A stretch of DNA of 5,373 bases. Source: an uncultured bacterium. Its GTDB lineage: Bacteria > Bacillota_I > Bacilli_A > RF39 > UBA660. The notes beneath the pieces were generated by a model. It was not told the origin of the DNA. It saw only the letters and a list, made by a program, of their open reading frames with translations, and did no database searches. The position numbers and the translations under genes are program-made. The stretch lies in assembly GCA_949288625.1 (NCBI GenBank), contig CASEKZ010000001.1, positions 1 to 5,373 of the forward strand, read 5' to 3'. Shown piece after piece: positions 1 to 5,218 of the stretch. The stretch's first letter is position 1. Each line of letters begins with the position of its first letter.

Positions 1-1167
1 TGGGAAAAAGAAAAAGCCGTTCAAGCTGATATTAAAAAGACTAAAAAAGATTTGGAAGACGCAAGATTTAAACTAGAAATGGCAGAAAACAACTATGATT
101 TAGAGTCTGCGGCAAGACTAAGACATGGTGTTATTCCAGAAATTGAAAAAAAACTTGATAATTTAAAAAATAAAAGTGAAAACAAAATCTTATCAGACCG
201 AGTAACCGAAGAGTCTATTGCAACCGTTATTTCAAGATGGACTAATATTCCGATTACTAAATTATCACAAGGTGAAAAAGAAAAGGTATTACACCTAGAA
301 GAAAACATGAAAAAAAGAGTAAAAGGTCAAGATAGAGCGTTAAAATTAGTTAGTGATGCTATTATTCGTTCAAGATCAGGAATTAAAGACGAAAATAGAC
401 CAATTGGTTCATTTATCTTCCTAGGCCCAACCGGTGTTGGTAAAACAGAAGTTGCAAGAACACTTGCTTATGAGTTGTTCGACGATGAAAAACACATGGT
501 TAGAATCGACATGAGTGAGTACATGGAATCACACTCTGTTGCAAGGTTAATTGGAGCTCCTCCAGGATACGTCGGATATGATGAAGGTGGACAGTTAACC
601 GAAGCGGTAAGAAGAAATCCATACAGCATCGTTTTGTTTGATGAGATAGAAAAAGCTCATAAAGACGTTTTAAACATTCTTCTTCAAATACTAGACGACG
701 GAAGAATAACCGATGGTCACGGACGTACAGTTGATTTTAAAAACACGATAATAATCATGACGTCTAACGTTGGAAGTGAGTACGTACTTGATGGAAACGT
801 AGATGAAGACGTTATCAAAAACGAACTTAAAAATTACTTTAGACCAGAGTTTTTAAACCGTGTTGACGAAATAATCGTATTTAATGCTTTAACAAAGGAC
901 GTTATTTACGAGATTTTAGATAAGTTAGTAGATGATTTAAACAAAAAATTAAAGAACCAAAGAATAACCATTAAGCTAAACGATAAATCAAGAGCATGGA
1001 TAGTTAATAACGGATATGATCATAACTTTGGTGCAAGACCTTTAAAAAGATTTTTATCTAAAAACTTAGAGACGCTACTTGCTAAAAAATTAATTGATGG
1101 AAGCGTTACCTCCGGTGATTACTTAACCATCGATGTTGAAAATGATAATTTAATCATTAGAAAATAA
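1..1167 (+). CDS. clpB: ATP-dependent chaperone ClpB, C-terminal 388 residues (5' end outside window)
   Basis: ClpB is a cytoplasmic hexameric AAA+ disaggregase that works with DnaK to thread aggregated proteins through its central pore. The reading frame is open from base 1, so the gene starts upstream; the TTG at 52 is internal. Counting codons from base 1, residues 1-60 are the end of the coiled-coil middle domain (DLESAARLRHGVIPEIEKKL, a ClpB-type M-domain signature). The second AAA+ domain follows: Walker A GPTGVGKT at 142-149, pore loop GYVG at 189-192, Walker B VLFDE at 211-215, sensor-1 TSN at 254-256, an arginine-finger region with R287 in FLNRVDE, and sensor-2 GARPLKR at 344-350. 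ClpC/ClpX-type ClpP-docking loops are not seen, which favours ClpB over ClpC. The stop is TAA 1165-1167, inside the terminator stem. Any heat-shock control (CIRCE/HrcA is usual in the family) would lie outside the window. Confidence 0.95.
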   Translation, partial: WEKEKAVQADIKKTKKDLEDARFKLEMAENNYDLESAARLRHGVIPEIEKKLDNLKNKSENKILSDRVTEESIATVISRWTNIPITKLSQGEKEKVLHLEENMKKRVKGQDRALKLVSDAIIRSRSGIKDENRPIGSFIFLGPTGVGKTEVARTLAYELFDDEKHMVRIDMSEYMESHSVARLIGAPPGYVGYDEGGQLTEAVRRNPYSIVLFDEIEKAHKDVLNILLQILDDGRITDGHGRTVDFKNTIIIMTSNVGSEYVLDGNVDEDVIKNELKNYFRPEFLNRVDEIIVFNALTKDVIYEILDKLVDDLNKKLKNQRITIKLNDKSRAWIVNNGYDHNFGARPLKRFLSKNLETLLAKKLIDGSVTSGDYLTIDVENDNLIIRK

Positions 1168-1193
1168 GATTTTAAAAAAAGTCTTATTTTTTT
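1161..1193 (+). terminator. Intrinsic terminator of clpB, overlapping the stop codon
   Basis: Bases 1161-1173 pair with 1178-1190 (13 bp including one T-G wobble, 1170/1181) around an AAAA loop, followed by a T run 1187-1193. The stem is A/T-rich but long. It includes the clpB TAA codon. Confidence 0.75.
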
Positions 1194-1248
1194 GTATATT
1201 TATTAAAAATTTATATCATAAAAATAATGTAGTTAGTAAAGCATTATG

Positions 1249-1272
1249 TAAACATGTTATAAAAAATGTTTA
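1249..1272. repeat. Inverted repeat upstream of the 1331 gene promoter
   Basis: TAAACAT (1249-1255) and ATGTTTA (1266-1272) are perfect 7-bp inverted arms separated by 10 bases. The left arm also overlaps the 8-bp palindrome AACATGTT (1251-1258). It ends three bases before the proposed -35 box, so it could be an operator; in DNA this A+T-rich it may also be chance. Confidence 0.35.
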
Positions 1273-1274
1273 AA

Positions 1275-1303
1275 TTGTCGCTTTTTTGTGGTAATATTAT
1301 ATT
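1275..1303 (+). promoter_or_regulatory. Sigma-A-type promoter for the 109-aa membrane protein
   Basis: TTGTCG (1275-1280; 4/6 match to TTGACA) is separated by 17 bp from TATATT (1298-1303; 5/6 match to TATAAT). It lies after the clpB terminator and about 20 bases before the gene's Shine-Dalgarno sequence. Confidence 0.6.
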
Positions 1304-1330
1304 AGATTAGAAGAGTAAGGAGTTGATAAG

Positions 1331-1660
1331 ATGGCTAAAAAAGAAGAGTCTAAAGTAGGAAGACCAAAGTTGGCTAGTCCAGAACTTATAAAAGATTCAT
1401 GGTGTAGGATAGCTGCGTGTTTATGTGTTGCTTTAGTAATGGTGGTGTGTGGTGTAGGCGTTCTAACAGCTAGAACTCCTTTACAAGTATTAACTTTCCA
1501 GAATCCAAATAAAATTCAAGGAAACGTTGCTAAGGTTAACGATGATAACACAAAAGTTATAAAGGCTAAAAAAGTAACTAAAAAGATTATCAAACCAAAT
1601 GGTGAAGTTATTTACGTTATTCCTGCAAATGAAGTTAGTGTCGTTAAAGTCAGTGGATAA
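1331..1660 (+). CDS. Hypothetical single-pass membrane protein with GRPK-containing N-terminal tail
   Basis: I do not recognise a characterised family. The start at ATG 1331 is well supported by TAAGGAG (1316-1322) eight bases upstream. The protein is 109 residues: a charged N-terminal tail (MAKKEESKVGRPKLAS) with a GRPK motif like a minimal AT-hook, one hydrophobic segment at about residues 26-47 with four cysteines in or beside it (C25, C30, C32, C40), then a lysine-rich stretch (68-89) and a short beta-prone tail (YVIPANEVSVVKV). By the positive-inside rule the tail is probably cytoplasmic and the C-terminal half outside, but lysines on both sides make this uncertain. It has its own promoter and terminator, so it is probably monocistronic. 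DNA binding through the GRPK tail is speculation; the basic tail may simply set membrane topology. Confidence 0.8.
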   Translation: MAKKEESKVGRPKLASPELIKDSWCRIAACLCVALVMVVCGVGVLTARTPLQVLTFQNPNKIQGNVAKVNDDNTKVIKAKKVTKKIIKPNGEVIYVIPANEVSVVKVSG

Positions 1661-1663
1661 TTT

Positions 1664-1691
1664 AAGCAAAGAATATATCTTTGCTTTTTTT
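1664..1691 (+). terminator. Intrinsic terminator of the 109-aa membrane protein gene
   Basis: AAGCAAAGA (1664-1672) pairs perfectly with TCTTTGCTT (1678-1686) around a five-base loop, followed by T's through 1691. It begins three bases after the TAA stop. Confidence 0.85.
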
Positions 1692-1708
1692 AATATAGGT
1701 GTTATACT
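1681..1708 (+). promoter_or_regulatory. rsmI promoter with extended -10, overlapping the upstream terminator
   Basis: The -10 TATACT (1703-1708; 5/6) is preceded by TG at 1700-1701, giving an extended -10 (TGnTATACT). A weak -35, TTGCTT (1681-1686), sits 16 bp upstream inside the 3' arm of the preceding terminator. The extended -10 may make a good -35 unnecessary. Confidence 0.6.
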
Positions 1709-1723
1709 TATTTTATTAACAAA

Positions 1724-1732
1724 GAAGGTGAT
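1724..1732 (+). promoter_or_regulatory. Ribosome binding site that fixes the rsmI start
   Basis: GAAGGTGAT matches 8 of 9 bases of the anti-Shine-Dalgarno complement GGAGGTGAT. Its spacing suits the ATG at 1736 and is less suited to the in-frame TTG immediately before it at 1733. Confidence 0.7.
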
Positions 1733-1735
1733 TTG

Positions 1736-2590
1736 ATGGGAACGTTGTTTGTTGTTGCAACTCCGATAGGTAATTTAAATGATTTTTCTTCAAGAGCAGT
1801 AGAAACGCTAAGTACTTGTGATTTGATATTAGCAGAGGATACAAGACAAACAATAAAGCTACTTAATCATTTTAAGATTAAAAAAAAGATGCTCTCTTAT
1901 CATAAGTTTAATGAAATGACAAGAGCAAAAGAAATTATAGAAGAGTTAAAAAATGGTAAAAAAATATCACTTGTTTCCGATGCTGGAACACCATGCATCT
2001 CAGACCCAGGTTATATTTTAGTAAAACAAGCAAGGGAAAATAATATTAAAGTTGTTGCAATACCAGGCTGTTCTGCGGTGATATCAGCATTATCAGTAAG
2101 TGGTTTAGATACTTCGTCCTTCGCTTTTTTAGGATTTGTTCCAACTGAAAACAAGAGTAAGAAACAGCTTTTTAACGATTTAAAAAGTATGATTATTAAG
2201 ACAAAAGTGGTTTATGAATCTCCTAAGCGTATTATAAAATTTTTAGAAGAATTAAAAAACGAAATTCCAGGCTCTGTTGTATGCGTATGTTCTGAAATCA
2301 CTAAGGTTCACGAGTCTTATGAATATGGAAAAATCGAAAAAGTTTACGAAAAAATGGTGAACAAATTAGATTCTTTAAAAGGTGAATACGTAGTAATTAT
2401 ACATAATGAACCACTTTTAATTGATAAAGATGAATCATTGAGTTTAGAAGCACAAATAATTAATGAAATGAAAATGAATAATTGTTCTTTAAAAGAAGCT
2501 ATTAATTTTGTTAGTGCAAAAAATGATAATATTAGCAAAAAAGATATTTATAACGCAAGTTTAAATTTAAAGAAAATGTTAAGTTTATAA
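1736..2590 (+). CDS. rsmI: 16S rRNA (cytidine1402-2'-O)-methyltransferase RsmI
   Basis: RsmI transfers a methyl group from S-adenosylmethionine to the 2'-OH of C1402 in 16S rRNA, at the ribosomal P site of the 30S subunit. The 284-residue product is family length. Tetrapyrrole-methylase-fold motifs are in order: ATPIGNL at 8-14, AEDTR at 33-37, SDAGTPCISDPG at 81-92, IPGCSA at 109-114, YESPKRI at 160-166, SEITKVHE at 187-194 and GEYVVII at 216-222. Residues about 235-284 form the small helical C-terminal domain usual in the family. ATG 1736 gives the canonical MGTL(F/Y)xVATPIGN start. One small variant: many homologues have IPGPSA or IPGPNA, and here the second proline is Cys112. It is not in the tmk-holB-yabA neighbourhood often seen in Bacilli. 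No hairpin terminator follows, so transcripts may run into the next small gene. Confidence 0.95.
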   Translation: MGTLFVVATPIGNLNDFSSRAVETLSTCDLILAEDTRQTIKLLNHFKIKKKMLSYHKFNEMTRAKEIIEELKNGKKISLVSDAGTPCISDPGYILVKQARENNIKVVAIPGCSAVISALSVSGLDTSSFAFLGFVPTENKSKKQLFNDLKSMIIKTKVVYESPKRIIKFLEELKNEIPGSVVCVCSEITKVHESYEYGKIEKVYEKMVNKLDSLKGEYVVIIHNEPLLIDKDESLSLEAQIINEMKMNNCSLKEAINFVSAKNDNISKKDIYNASLNLKKMLSL

Positions 2591-2608
2591 CATTCTATAT
2601 CAATGATT

Positions 2609-2627
2609 ATATTATTACATATAATAT
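2609..2627. repeat. A/T-only inverted repeat covering the -10 of the 77-aa gene
   Basis: ATATTAT (2609-2615) and ATAATAT (2621-2627) are perfect 7-bp arms around a 5-base spacer. It lacks G/C pairs and a T tract, so it is unlikely to terminate rsmI transcription. Confidence 0.3.
2620..2625 (+). promoter_or_regulatory. Consensus -10 box giving a candidate leaderless mRNA
   Basis: TATAAT at 2620-2625 is a perfect -10. Taking its last base as -7 puts +1 at 2632, the A of the next gene's ATG. The -35 is poor: ATATCA at 2597-2602 matches 3/6 with 17 bp spacing. In DNA this A+T-rich a chance TATAAT is possible. Confidence 0.45.
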
Positions 2628-2631
2628 TATT

Positions 2632-2865
2632 ATGAAAAGGTATATAGTTTTTAATATTTTAGTTCAGTTTCTTATTGTGTTTATTTCGGTTAATCGTTAT
2701 TTTAATAATTTTGATATAAGATTATTATGGTCACTTGCTCTTACATATTTAATTTTTATACCTAGTACTATTGAATTTTTATTTAAAATAAAACTAAAGA
2801 AAATTATTCATTATTCAATAACGATTATATGTTTGATTATTTTTTTAATTTTAATTGCAATTTAA
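2632..2865 (+). CDS. Small hypothetical membrane protein, possibly leaderless
   Basis: I do not recognise the family. The 77-residue product is almost wholly hydrophobic, with about three membrane segments (residues 4-20, 30-50 and 58-77). Basic residues near the N-terminus (K2, R3) and in the loop before the third segment (KIKLKK, 52-57) suggest where the cytoplasmic sides are. There is no Shine-Dalgarno sequence before ATG 2632; the upstream bases are all A/T, and no better internal start is visible. The codon choice is even more A/T-biased than in its neighbours. It sits 41 bases after rsmI. The segment FIPSTIEFLFKIKL vaguely resembles the N-terminal part of larger multi-pass membrane proteins, so it could be a remnant of one, but I see no continuation in any frame after the TAA at 2863. 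It could also be a chance open frame. Confidence 0.5.
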   Translation: MKRYIVFNILVQFLIVFISVNRYFNNFDIRLLWSLALTYLIFIPSTIEFLFKIKLKKIIHYSITIICLIIFLILIAI

Positions 2866-2870
2866 TAAGT

Positions 2871-2899
2871 TTGTTATATAATAAAAGTATAAATATACT
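2871..2899 (+). promoter_or_regulatory. Sigma-A-type promoter for the 237-aa protein gene
   Basis: TTGTTA (2871-2876; 4/6) is separated by 17 bp from TATACT (2894-2899; 5/6), placing transcription start near 2906. It begins six bases after the stop of the 77-aa gene. Confidence 0.6.
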
Positions 2900-2919
2900 A
2901 ACGAAATGGAAGGTTTAAG

Positions 2920-3633
2920 ATGAATAGTAATTATAACGATATAATTGATATTATTATTACTTTAATAGATGATGAGGAAATTGCTAGTTCCATCGTTGTA
3001 TCAGGAAGTATTGTTCCTTATATAATTATGAGTAAAGAATCATACGAGTACCATACCGATTTTTATATTTTAGTTAAGGAAAAGAAGATTTCTGAAATCC
3101 GCAACAAAATAAAAAAGATGTCAAGGGAATATGCATTTGACGTTATATCCGATTCAAAGAGTTATTCAAAAAAAGATTACGGATTTAAAATCAAGTATCA
3201 AACTACTACGGTTGGTTTTTTCCCTTATTCTCTTATAGATAATAATTTTTCAATAAAAACTTATGGTATAAATCAAAACACGAAAGAAATAAGACTAAAA
3301 ACAAAAATAGTTCCTAACGTTACAAAAAGTAGTATTATAAGATTAACTAAATTTACGAAAGAAAAAACACTTAGAATAATGACTCCAGAATTTATTTTAG
3401 CGGATAAGGAAATGAAAGAAAAAGAACCTGGTAATCCAACTAAGGAAACCATGTATTTATTAAACAAGATAAGTGATGAAAGTGTTCTTAAAGTTGTAAG
3501 AGAAAACCTAAGTAACGAAAAAATAAAAGTTGAAAGGAAAAAATTGAGAGAAAACAATTCTTTATTAATTATTATTTTAGGAGTTCTAACATTACTATTG
3601 ATTGTGGTTGCGTACATTTGTTTTAAAAAATAA
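2920..3633 (+). CDS. Nucleotidyltransferase-fold-like protein with C-terminal membrane anchor
   Basis: No characterised function is recognised. ATG 2920 follows GGAAGG (2908-2913) by six bases. The first 200 or so of 237 residues resemble a minimal nucleotidyltransferase domain of the MNT/AbiEii-like kind: a helix (residues 5-18), GS at 29-30 in VVSGSIVPY, then HTDFYILV at 45-52 where homologous folds have hDxDhhv, then FDVISDS (73-79), DYGF (86-89), FFPYSLID (100-107), and a late TPEFILADKEMKEKEPGN block (155-172) that fits the conserved P-x-E-hI..K segment of such proteins. D47 is kept, but the second metal-binding carboxylate position is Tyr49, so catalysis may be lost or altered. Residues 214-235 are one hydrophobic helix followed by FKK, a tail anchor that would hold the domain on the cytoplasmic face. 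The fold assignment is from motif spacing only. It has its own promoter and terminator. Confidence 0.8.
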   Translation: MNSNYNDIIDIIITLIDDEEIASSIVVSGSIVPYIIMSKESYEYHTDFYILVKEKKISEIRNKIKKMSREYAFDVISDSKSYSKKDYGFKIKYQTTTVGFFPYSLIDNNFSIKTYGINQNTKEIRLKTKIVPNVTKSSIIRLTKFTKEKTLRIMTPEFILADKEMKEKEPGNPTKETMYLLNKISDESVLKVVRENLSNEKIKVERKKLRENNSLLIIILGVLTLLLIVVAYICFKK

Positions 3634-3653
3634 TCCCATATCGGGATTTTTTT
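3632..3653 (+). terminator. Intrinsic terminator of the 237-aa gene, overlapping its stop codon
   Basis: AATCCC (3632-3637) pairs with GGGATT (3643-3648) around a five-base loop, followed by T's to 3653. The stem begins inside the TAA stop (3631-3633). Confidence 0.8.
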
Positions 3654-3655
3654 AG

Positions 3656-3661
3656 TATAAT
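3656..3661 (+). promoter_or_regulatory. Consensus -10 of the dinB promoter
   Basis: TATAAT lies two bases after the terminator T run and predicts a start near 3668, leaving a leader of only about 10 bases. The corresponding -35 (ATCCCA, 3633-3638) is weak at 3/6 and lies within the terminator stem. No Bacillus-type LexA box (CGAAC-N4-GTTCG-like) is seen nearby, so SOS control is not evident. Confidence 0.5.
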
Positions 3662-3668
3662 TAATATA

Positions 3669-3674
3669 GAGGTG
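3669..3674 (+). promoter_or_regulatory. Ribosome binding site that fixes the dinB start
   Basis: GAGGTG is a perfect match to the core anti-Shine-Dalgarno complement and is optimally placed for ATG 3678. The in-frame GTG at 3672 lies inside this site and cannot use it. Confidence 0.75.
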
Positions 3675-3677
3675 GTC

Positions 3678-4877
3678 ATGTTGGAAAGAATTATATTTCA
3701 TGTTGATGTAAATAATGCTTTTTTGTCATGGTCTGCTTTAGAGATTTTAAAAAGTGGTGGTAAAACAGATATAAGAACGATACCAGCAGTAGTTGGAGGG
3801 GATGAGAAAGAAAGAAAAGGCGTTGTGGTTGCTAAAAGTTATCCTGCCAAGAAAGCGGGAATAATGACTGGAGAGCCAATATATTTAGCAAGAAGAAAAG
3901 TTGATAAGTTATACGTAGTTAAATCAGATAGAAAAAAATACGTAGAATATTCTAATGCTTTTTATAAAATATTATGTAAGTATAGTCCCTTGGTTGAAAG
4001 ATATTCAATAGATGAGTGCTTTTTGGATATGAGTGGCATGCAAAAGATATACAAGAACATGGTTCAAACCGCTTATGAATTAAAAGAGGAAATAAAAAAG
4101 CAGCTTGGGTTTACGGTCAACGTAGGAATTGCTAATTCAAAGTTGTGTGCTAAAATGGCTAGTGATTTTGAAAAACCAGATAAAGTTCATACTCTTTTTG
4201 ACAGCGAAATAAAAGATAAAATGTGGCCACTGAACGTAGATGATTTATTTATGGTTGGTAAAAGAACCGGCAAAAGATTACACGAAATGGGAATAAATAC
4301 GATTTATGATCTTGCTCATGCCGATGTTAATATGTTAATTACTAGATTTAAATCAATGGGAAAAACGATGCATGAGTATGCAAACGGAATTGATAATTCA
4401 TCCGTTGGTAAAGTAAAACCTAAAAATCAGGGAATTGGTCATTCTACCACTTTGCCGGAGGATGTAAGTGATCTTGCAAGTTTAAAAAAAGTTCTTTATA
4501 AGCTTTCTTGTATGGTTGGAGTAAGATTAAGAGCTCAAGGAAAACTAGCCATGGTTATTTACGTACAATTAAAAAATGGCGGTTTTATAAGTTATGGTCA
4601 TCAAAAAAAATTGATTAGCCCAATATCTTCTGATGAGGATATTTATGATGTGTCATGTGAACTATTGAAAAGTATGTGGAAAGGTGATCCAATAAGGCTT
4701 GTCGGTTTAAGAGTAAGTGATTTTACCAATAAATCTTACGAACAAATATCGTTGTTTGAGGAGGCTGGAAAAGCAAAAAAAAGAGATAAAGTTCAAAAAG
4801 CAATTGACGAAATAAATAAAAAATATGGTATTAATACAATAAAGAGCGCGGCACTACTTAATAATCAAAACGAATAA
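3678..4877 (+). CDS. dinB: Y-family DNA polymerase, DinB / Pol IV type
   Basis: This is a low-fidelity translesion polymerase that inserts nucleotides opposite damaged template bases. It is 399 residues from ATG 3678. Visible features: catalytic Asp10 in FHVDVNNAF with steric-gate Phe15; catalytic Asp112-Glu113 in YSIDECFLD (109-117); AKSYPAKKAGI at 52-62 in the fingers; GFTVNVGIANSKLCAKMASDFEKPD at 144-168 of the palm; a helix-hairpin-helix thumb at about 189-212; and a little-finger domain from about 250 to 350 containing IGHSTTLP. Near the C-terminus QISLF (356-360) matches the beta-clamp-binding consensus QxxLF, so it should be recruited by the sliding clamp. The HVDVNxAFLSW start and MWPL segment (182-185) fit a Firmicutes sub-branch distinct from E. 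coli DinB, whose signature is HVDMDCFF. UmuC-like Y-family naming is an alternative. No canonical terminator follows, so readthrough into tRNA-His is possible. Confidence 0.93.
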   Translation: MLERIIFHVDVNNAFLSWSALEILKSGGKTDIRTIPAVVGGDEKERKGVVVAKSYPAKKAGIMTGEPIYLARRKVDKLYVVKSDRKKYVEYSNAFYKILCKYSPLVERYSIDECFLDMSGMQKIYKNMVQTAYELKEEIKKQLGFTVNVGIANSKLCAKMASDFEKPDKVHTLFDSEIKDKMWPLNVDDLFMVGKRTGKRLHEMGINTIYDLAHADVNMLITRFKSMGKTMHEYANGIDNSSVGKVKPKNQGIGHSTTLPEDVSDLASLKKVLYKLSCMVGVRLRAQGKLAMVIYVQLKNGGFISYGHQKKLISPISSDEDIYDVSCELLKSMWKGDPIRLVGLRVSDFTNKSYEQISLFEEAGKAKKRDKVQKAIDEINKKYGINTIKSAALLNNQNE

Positions 4878-4889
4878 TTAAAATTTTAA
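4878..4889. repeat. Perfect 12-bp A/T palindrome after dinB
   Basis: TTAAAATTTTAA starts right after the dinB stop. It has no G/C pairs and no loop, so it is not a credible intrinsic terminator. The rest of the gap 4890-4945 shows no gene or RNA I can support. Confidence 0.3.
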
Positions 4890-4945
4890 CACTATTTATA
4901 ATTAACTTTGCTGCAAAAATAATATGATATTTTATTAAATAGATA

Positions 4946-4974
4946 TTGATTTTATTTAGTATGTTTGCTAAAAT
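4946..4974 (+). promoter_or_regulatory. tRNA-His promoter with extended -10
   Basis: TTGATT (4946-4951; 4/6) is followed after 17 bp by TAAAAT (4969-4974; 5/6), with TG at 4966-4967 making an extended -10. The predicted start is near 4981, about 28 bases before the tRNA. Confidence 0.7.
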
Positions 4975-4981
4975 ACTACTA

Positions 4982-4997
4982 GCATTTATTTAAATGC
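4982..4997 (+). other. Small hairpin in the tRNA-His precursor leader
   Basis: GCATTT (4982-4987) pairs with AAATGC (4992-4997) around a four-base loop. It would begin one base after the predicted transcription start and lie in the 5' leader that RNase P removes. It may protect or space the leader; no function is established. Confidence 0.4.
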
Positions 4998-5008
4998 AAT
5001 TATTTCTT

Positions 5009-5085
5009 GGCGGAGTTGGTGAAGTGGTTAACACACTGGTTTGTGGCACCAGCATACGTGGGTTCGATTCCCACACTCCGCCCCA
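5009..5085 (+). tRNA. tRNA-His, anticodon GTG
   Basis: A full cloverleaf can be drawn. The acceptor is GCGGAGT (5010-5016) with ACTCCGC (5075-5081). The extra G-1 (5009), diagnostic of tRNA-His, faces discriminator C73 (5082). The D-stem is GTG/CAC (5019-5021/5032-5034). The anticodon stem is CTGGT/ACCAG (5036-5040/5048-5052) with loop TTGTGGC and anticodon GTG (5043-5045). The T-stem is GTGGG/CCCAC (5058-5062/5070-5074) with loop TTCGATT. The 3' CCA is encoded (5083-5085). The G-1:C73 pair is the main identity element for histidyl-tRNA synthetase. The tRNA has its own promoter and terminator. Confidence 0.97.
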
Positions 5086-5095
5086 GAATGAAAAA

Positions 5096-5109
5096 AAGTC
5101 GAAAGACTT
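5096..5109 (+). other. GNRA-tetraloop hairpin in the tRNA-His trailer
   Basis: AAGTC (5096-5100) pairs with GACTT (5105-5109) around a GAAA tetraloop, ten bases after the tRNA 3' end. No T run follows, so it is not a terminator on its own. It may affect 3' trimming of the precursor. Confidence 0.5.
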
Positions 5110-5117
5110 CAAGATAG

Positions 5118-5145
5118 AAATCGATTCTTATGAGTCGATTTTTTT
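5118..5145 (+). terminator. Intrinsic terminator of the tRNA-His unit
   Basis: AAATCGATTC (5118-5127) pairs with GAGTCGATTT (5132-5141), 10 bp with one G-T wobble, around a TTAT loop. A seven-base T run spans 5139-5145. It is the strongest terminator in the window. Confidence 0.88.
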
Positions 5146-5160
5146 GTTGTTAGAAAGGAA

Positions 5161-5178
5161 TTGGTAATATTTGGTAAT
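5161..5178. repeat. Tandem TTGGTAAT repeat with 10-bp period
   Basis: TTGGTAAT occurs at 5161-5168 and again at 5171-5178, spaced one helical turn apart. It is upstream of the promoter candidate for the gene at 5274, so it could be a regulator site; two copies alone are weak evidence. Confidence 0.35.
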
Positions 5179-5218
5179 TAAAGAGAAAGATAGCTACTAT
5201 GTATAATCACAAAATTTC

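Noticed and set aside
52..54. TTG as a start for the first gene
   Set aside because: The frame is open to base 1 with good ClpB middle-domain sequence before it, so this is an internal Leu codon.
93..308. Antisense open frame of 71 codons within clpB
   Set aside because: It is a low-complexity Ser/Phe-rich product opposite a strongly conserved gene, with no ribosome binding site; a shadow of clpB coding.
2344..2538. Antisense open frame of 64 codons within rsmI
   Set aside because: It lies wholly opposite the conserved rsmI C-terminal region and has no independent start signals.
2591..2631. Possible rsmI terminator
   Set aside because: The only hairpin here is 7 bp of A/T pairs with no T run after it.
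2906..2923. Five-codon frame (MEGLR) whose TGA overlaps the ATG of the 237-aa gene
   Set aside because: It starts at about the predicted transcription start and its codons are the Shine-Dalgarno region itself; TGA would also be the only TGA stop in the window. Probably chance.
3273..3701. Antisense open frame of 142 codons across the end of the 237-aa gene and the dinB start
   Set aside because: It would cross a terminator and promoter of the opposite strand. Its Leu/Ile/Phe/Ser-rich product is what the complement of A-rich coding sequence gives.
4957..4978. TAGTAT/ATACTA inverted repeat around the tRNA-His -10
   Set aside because: Six-base A/T-rich arms with a 10-base spacer are expected by chance here, and the ATACTA arm overlaps the end of the -10 box.
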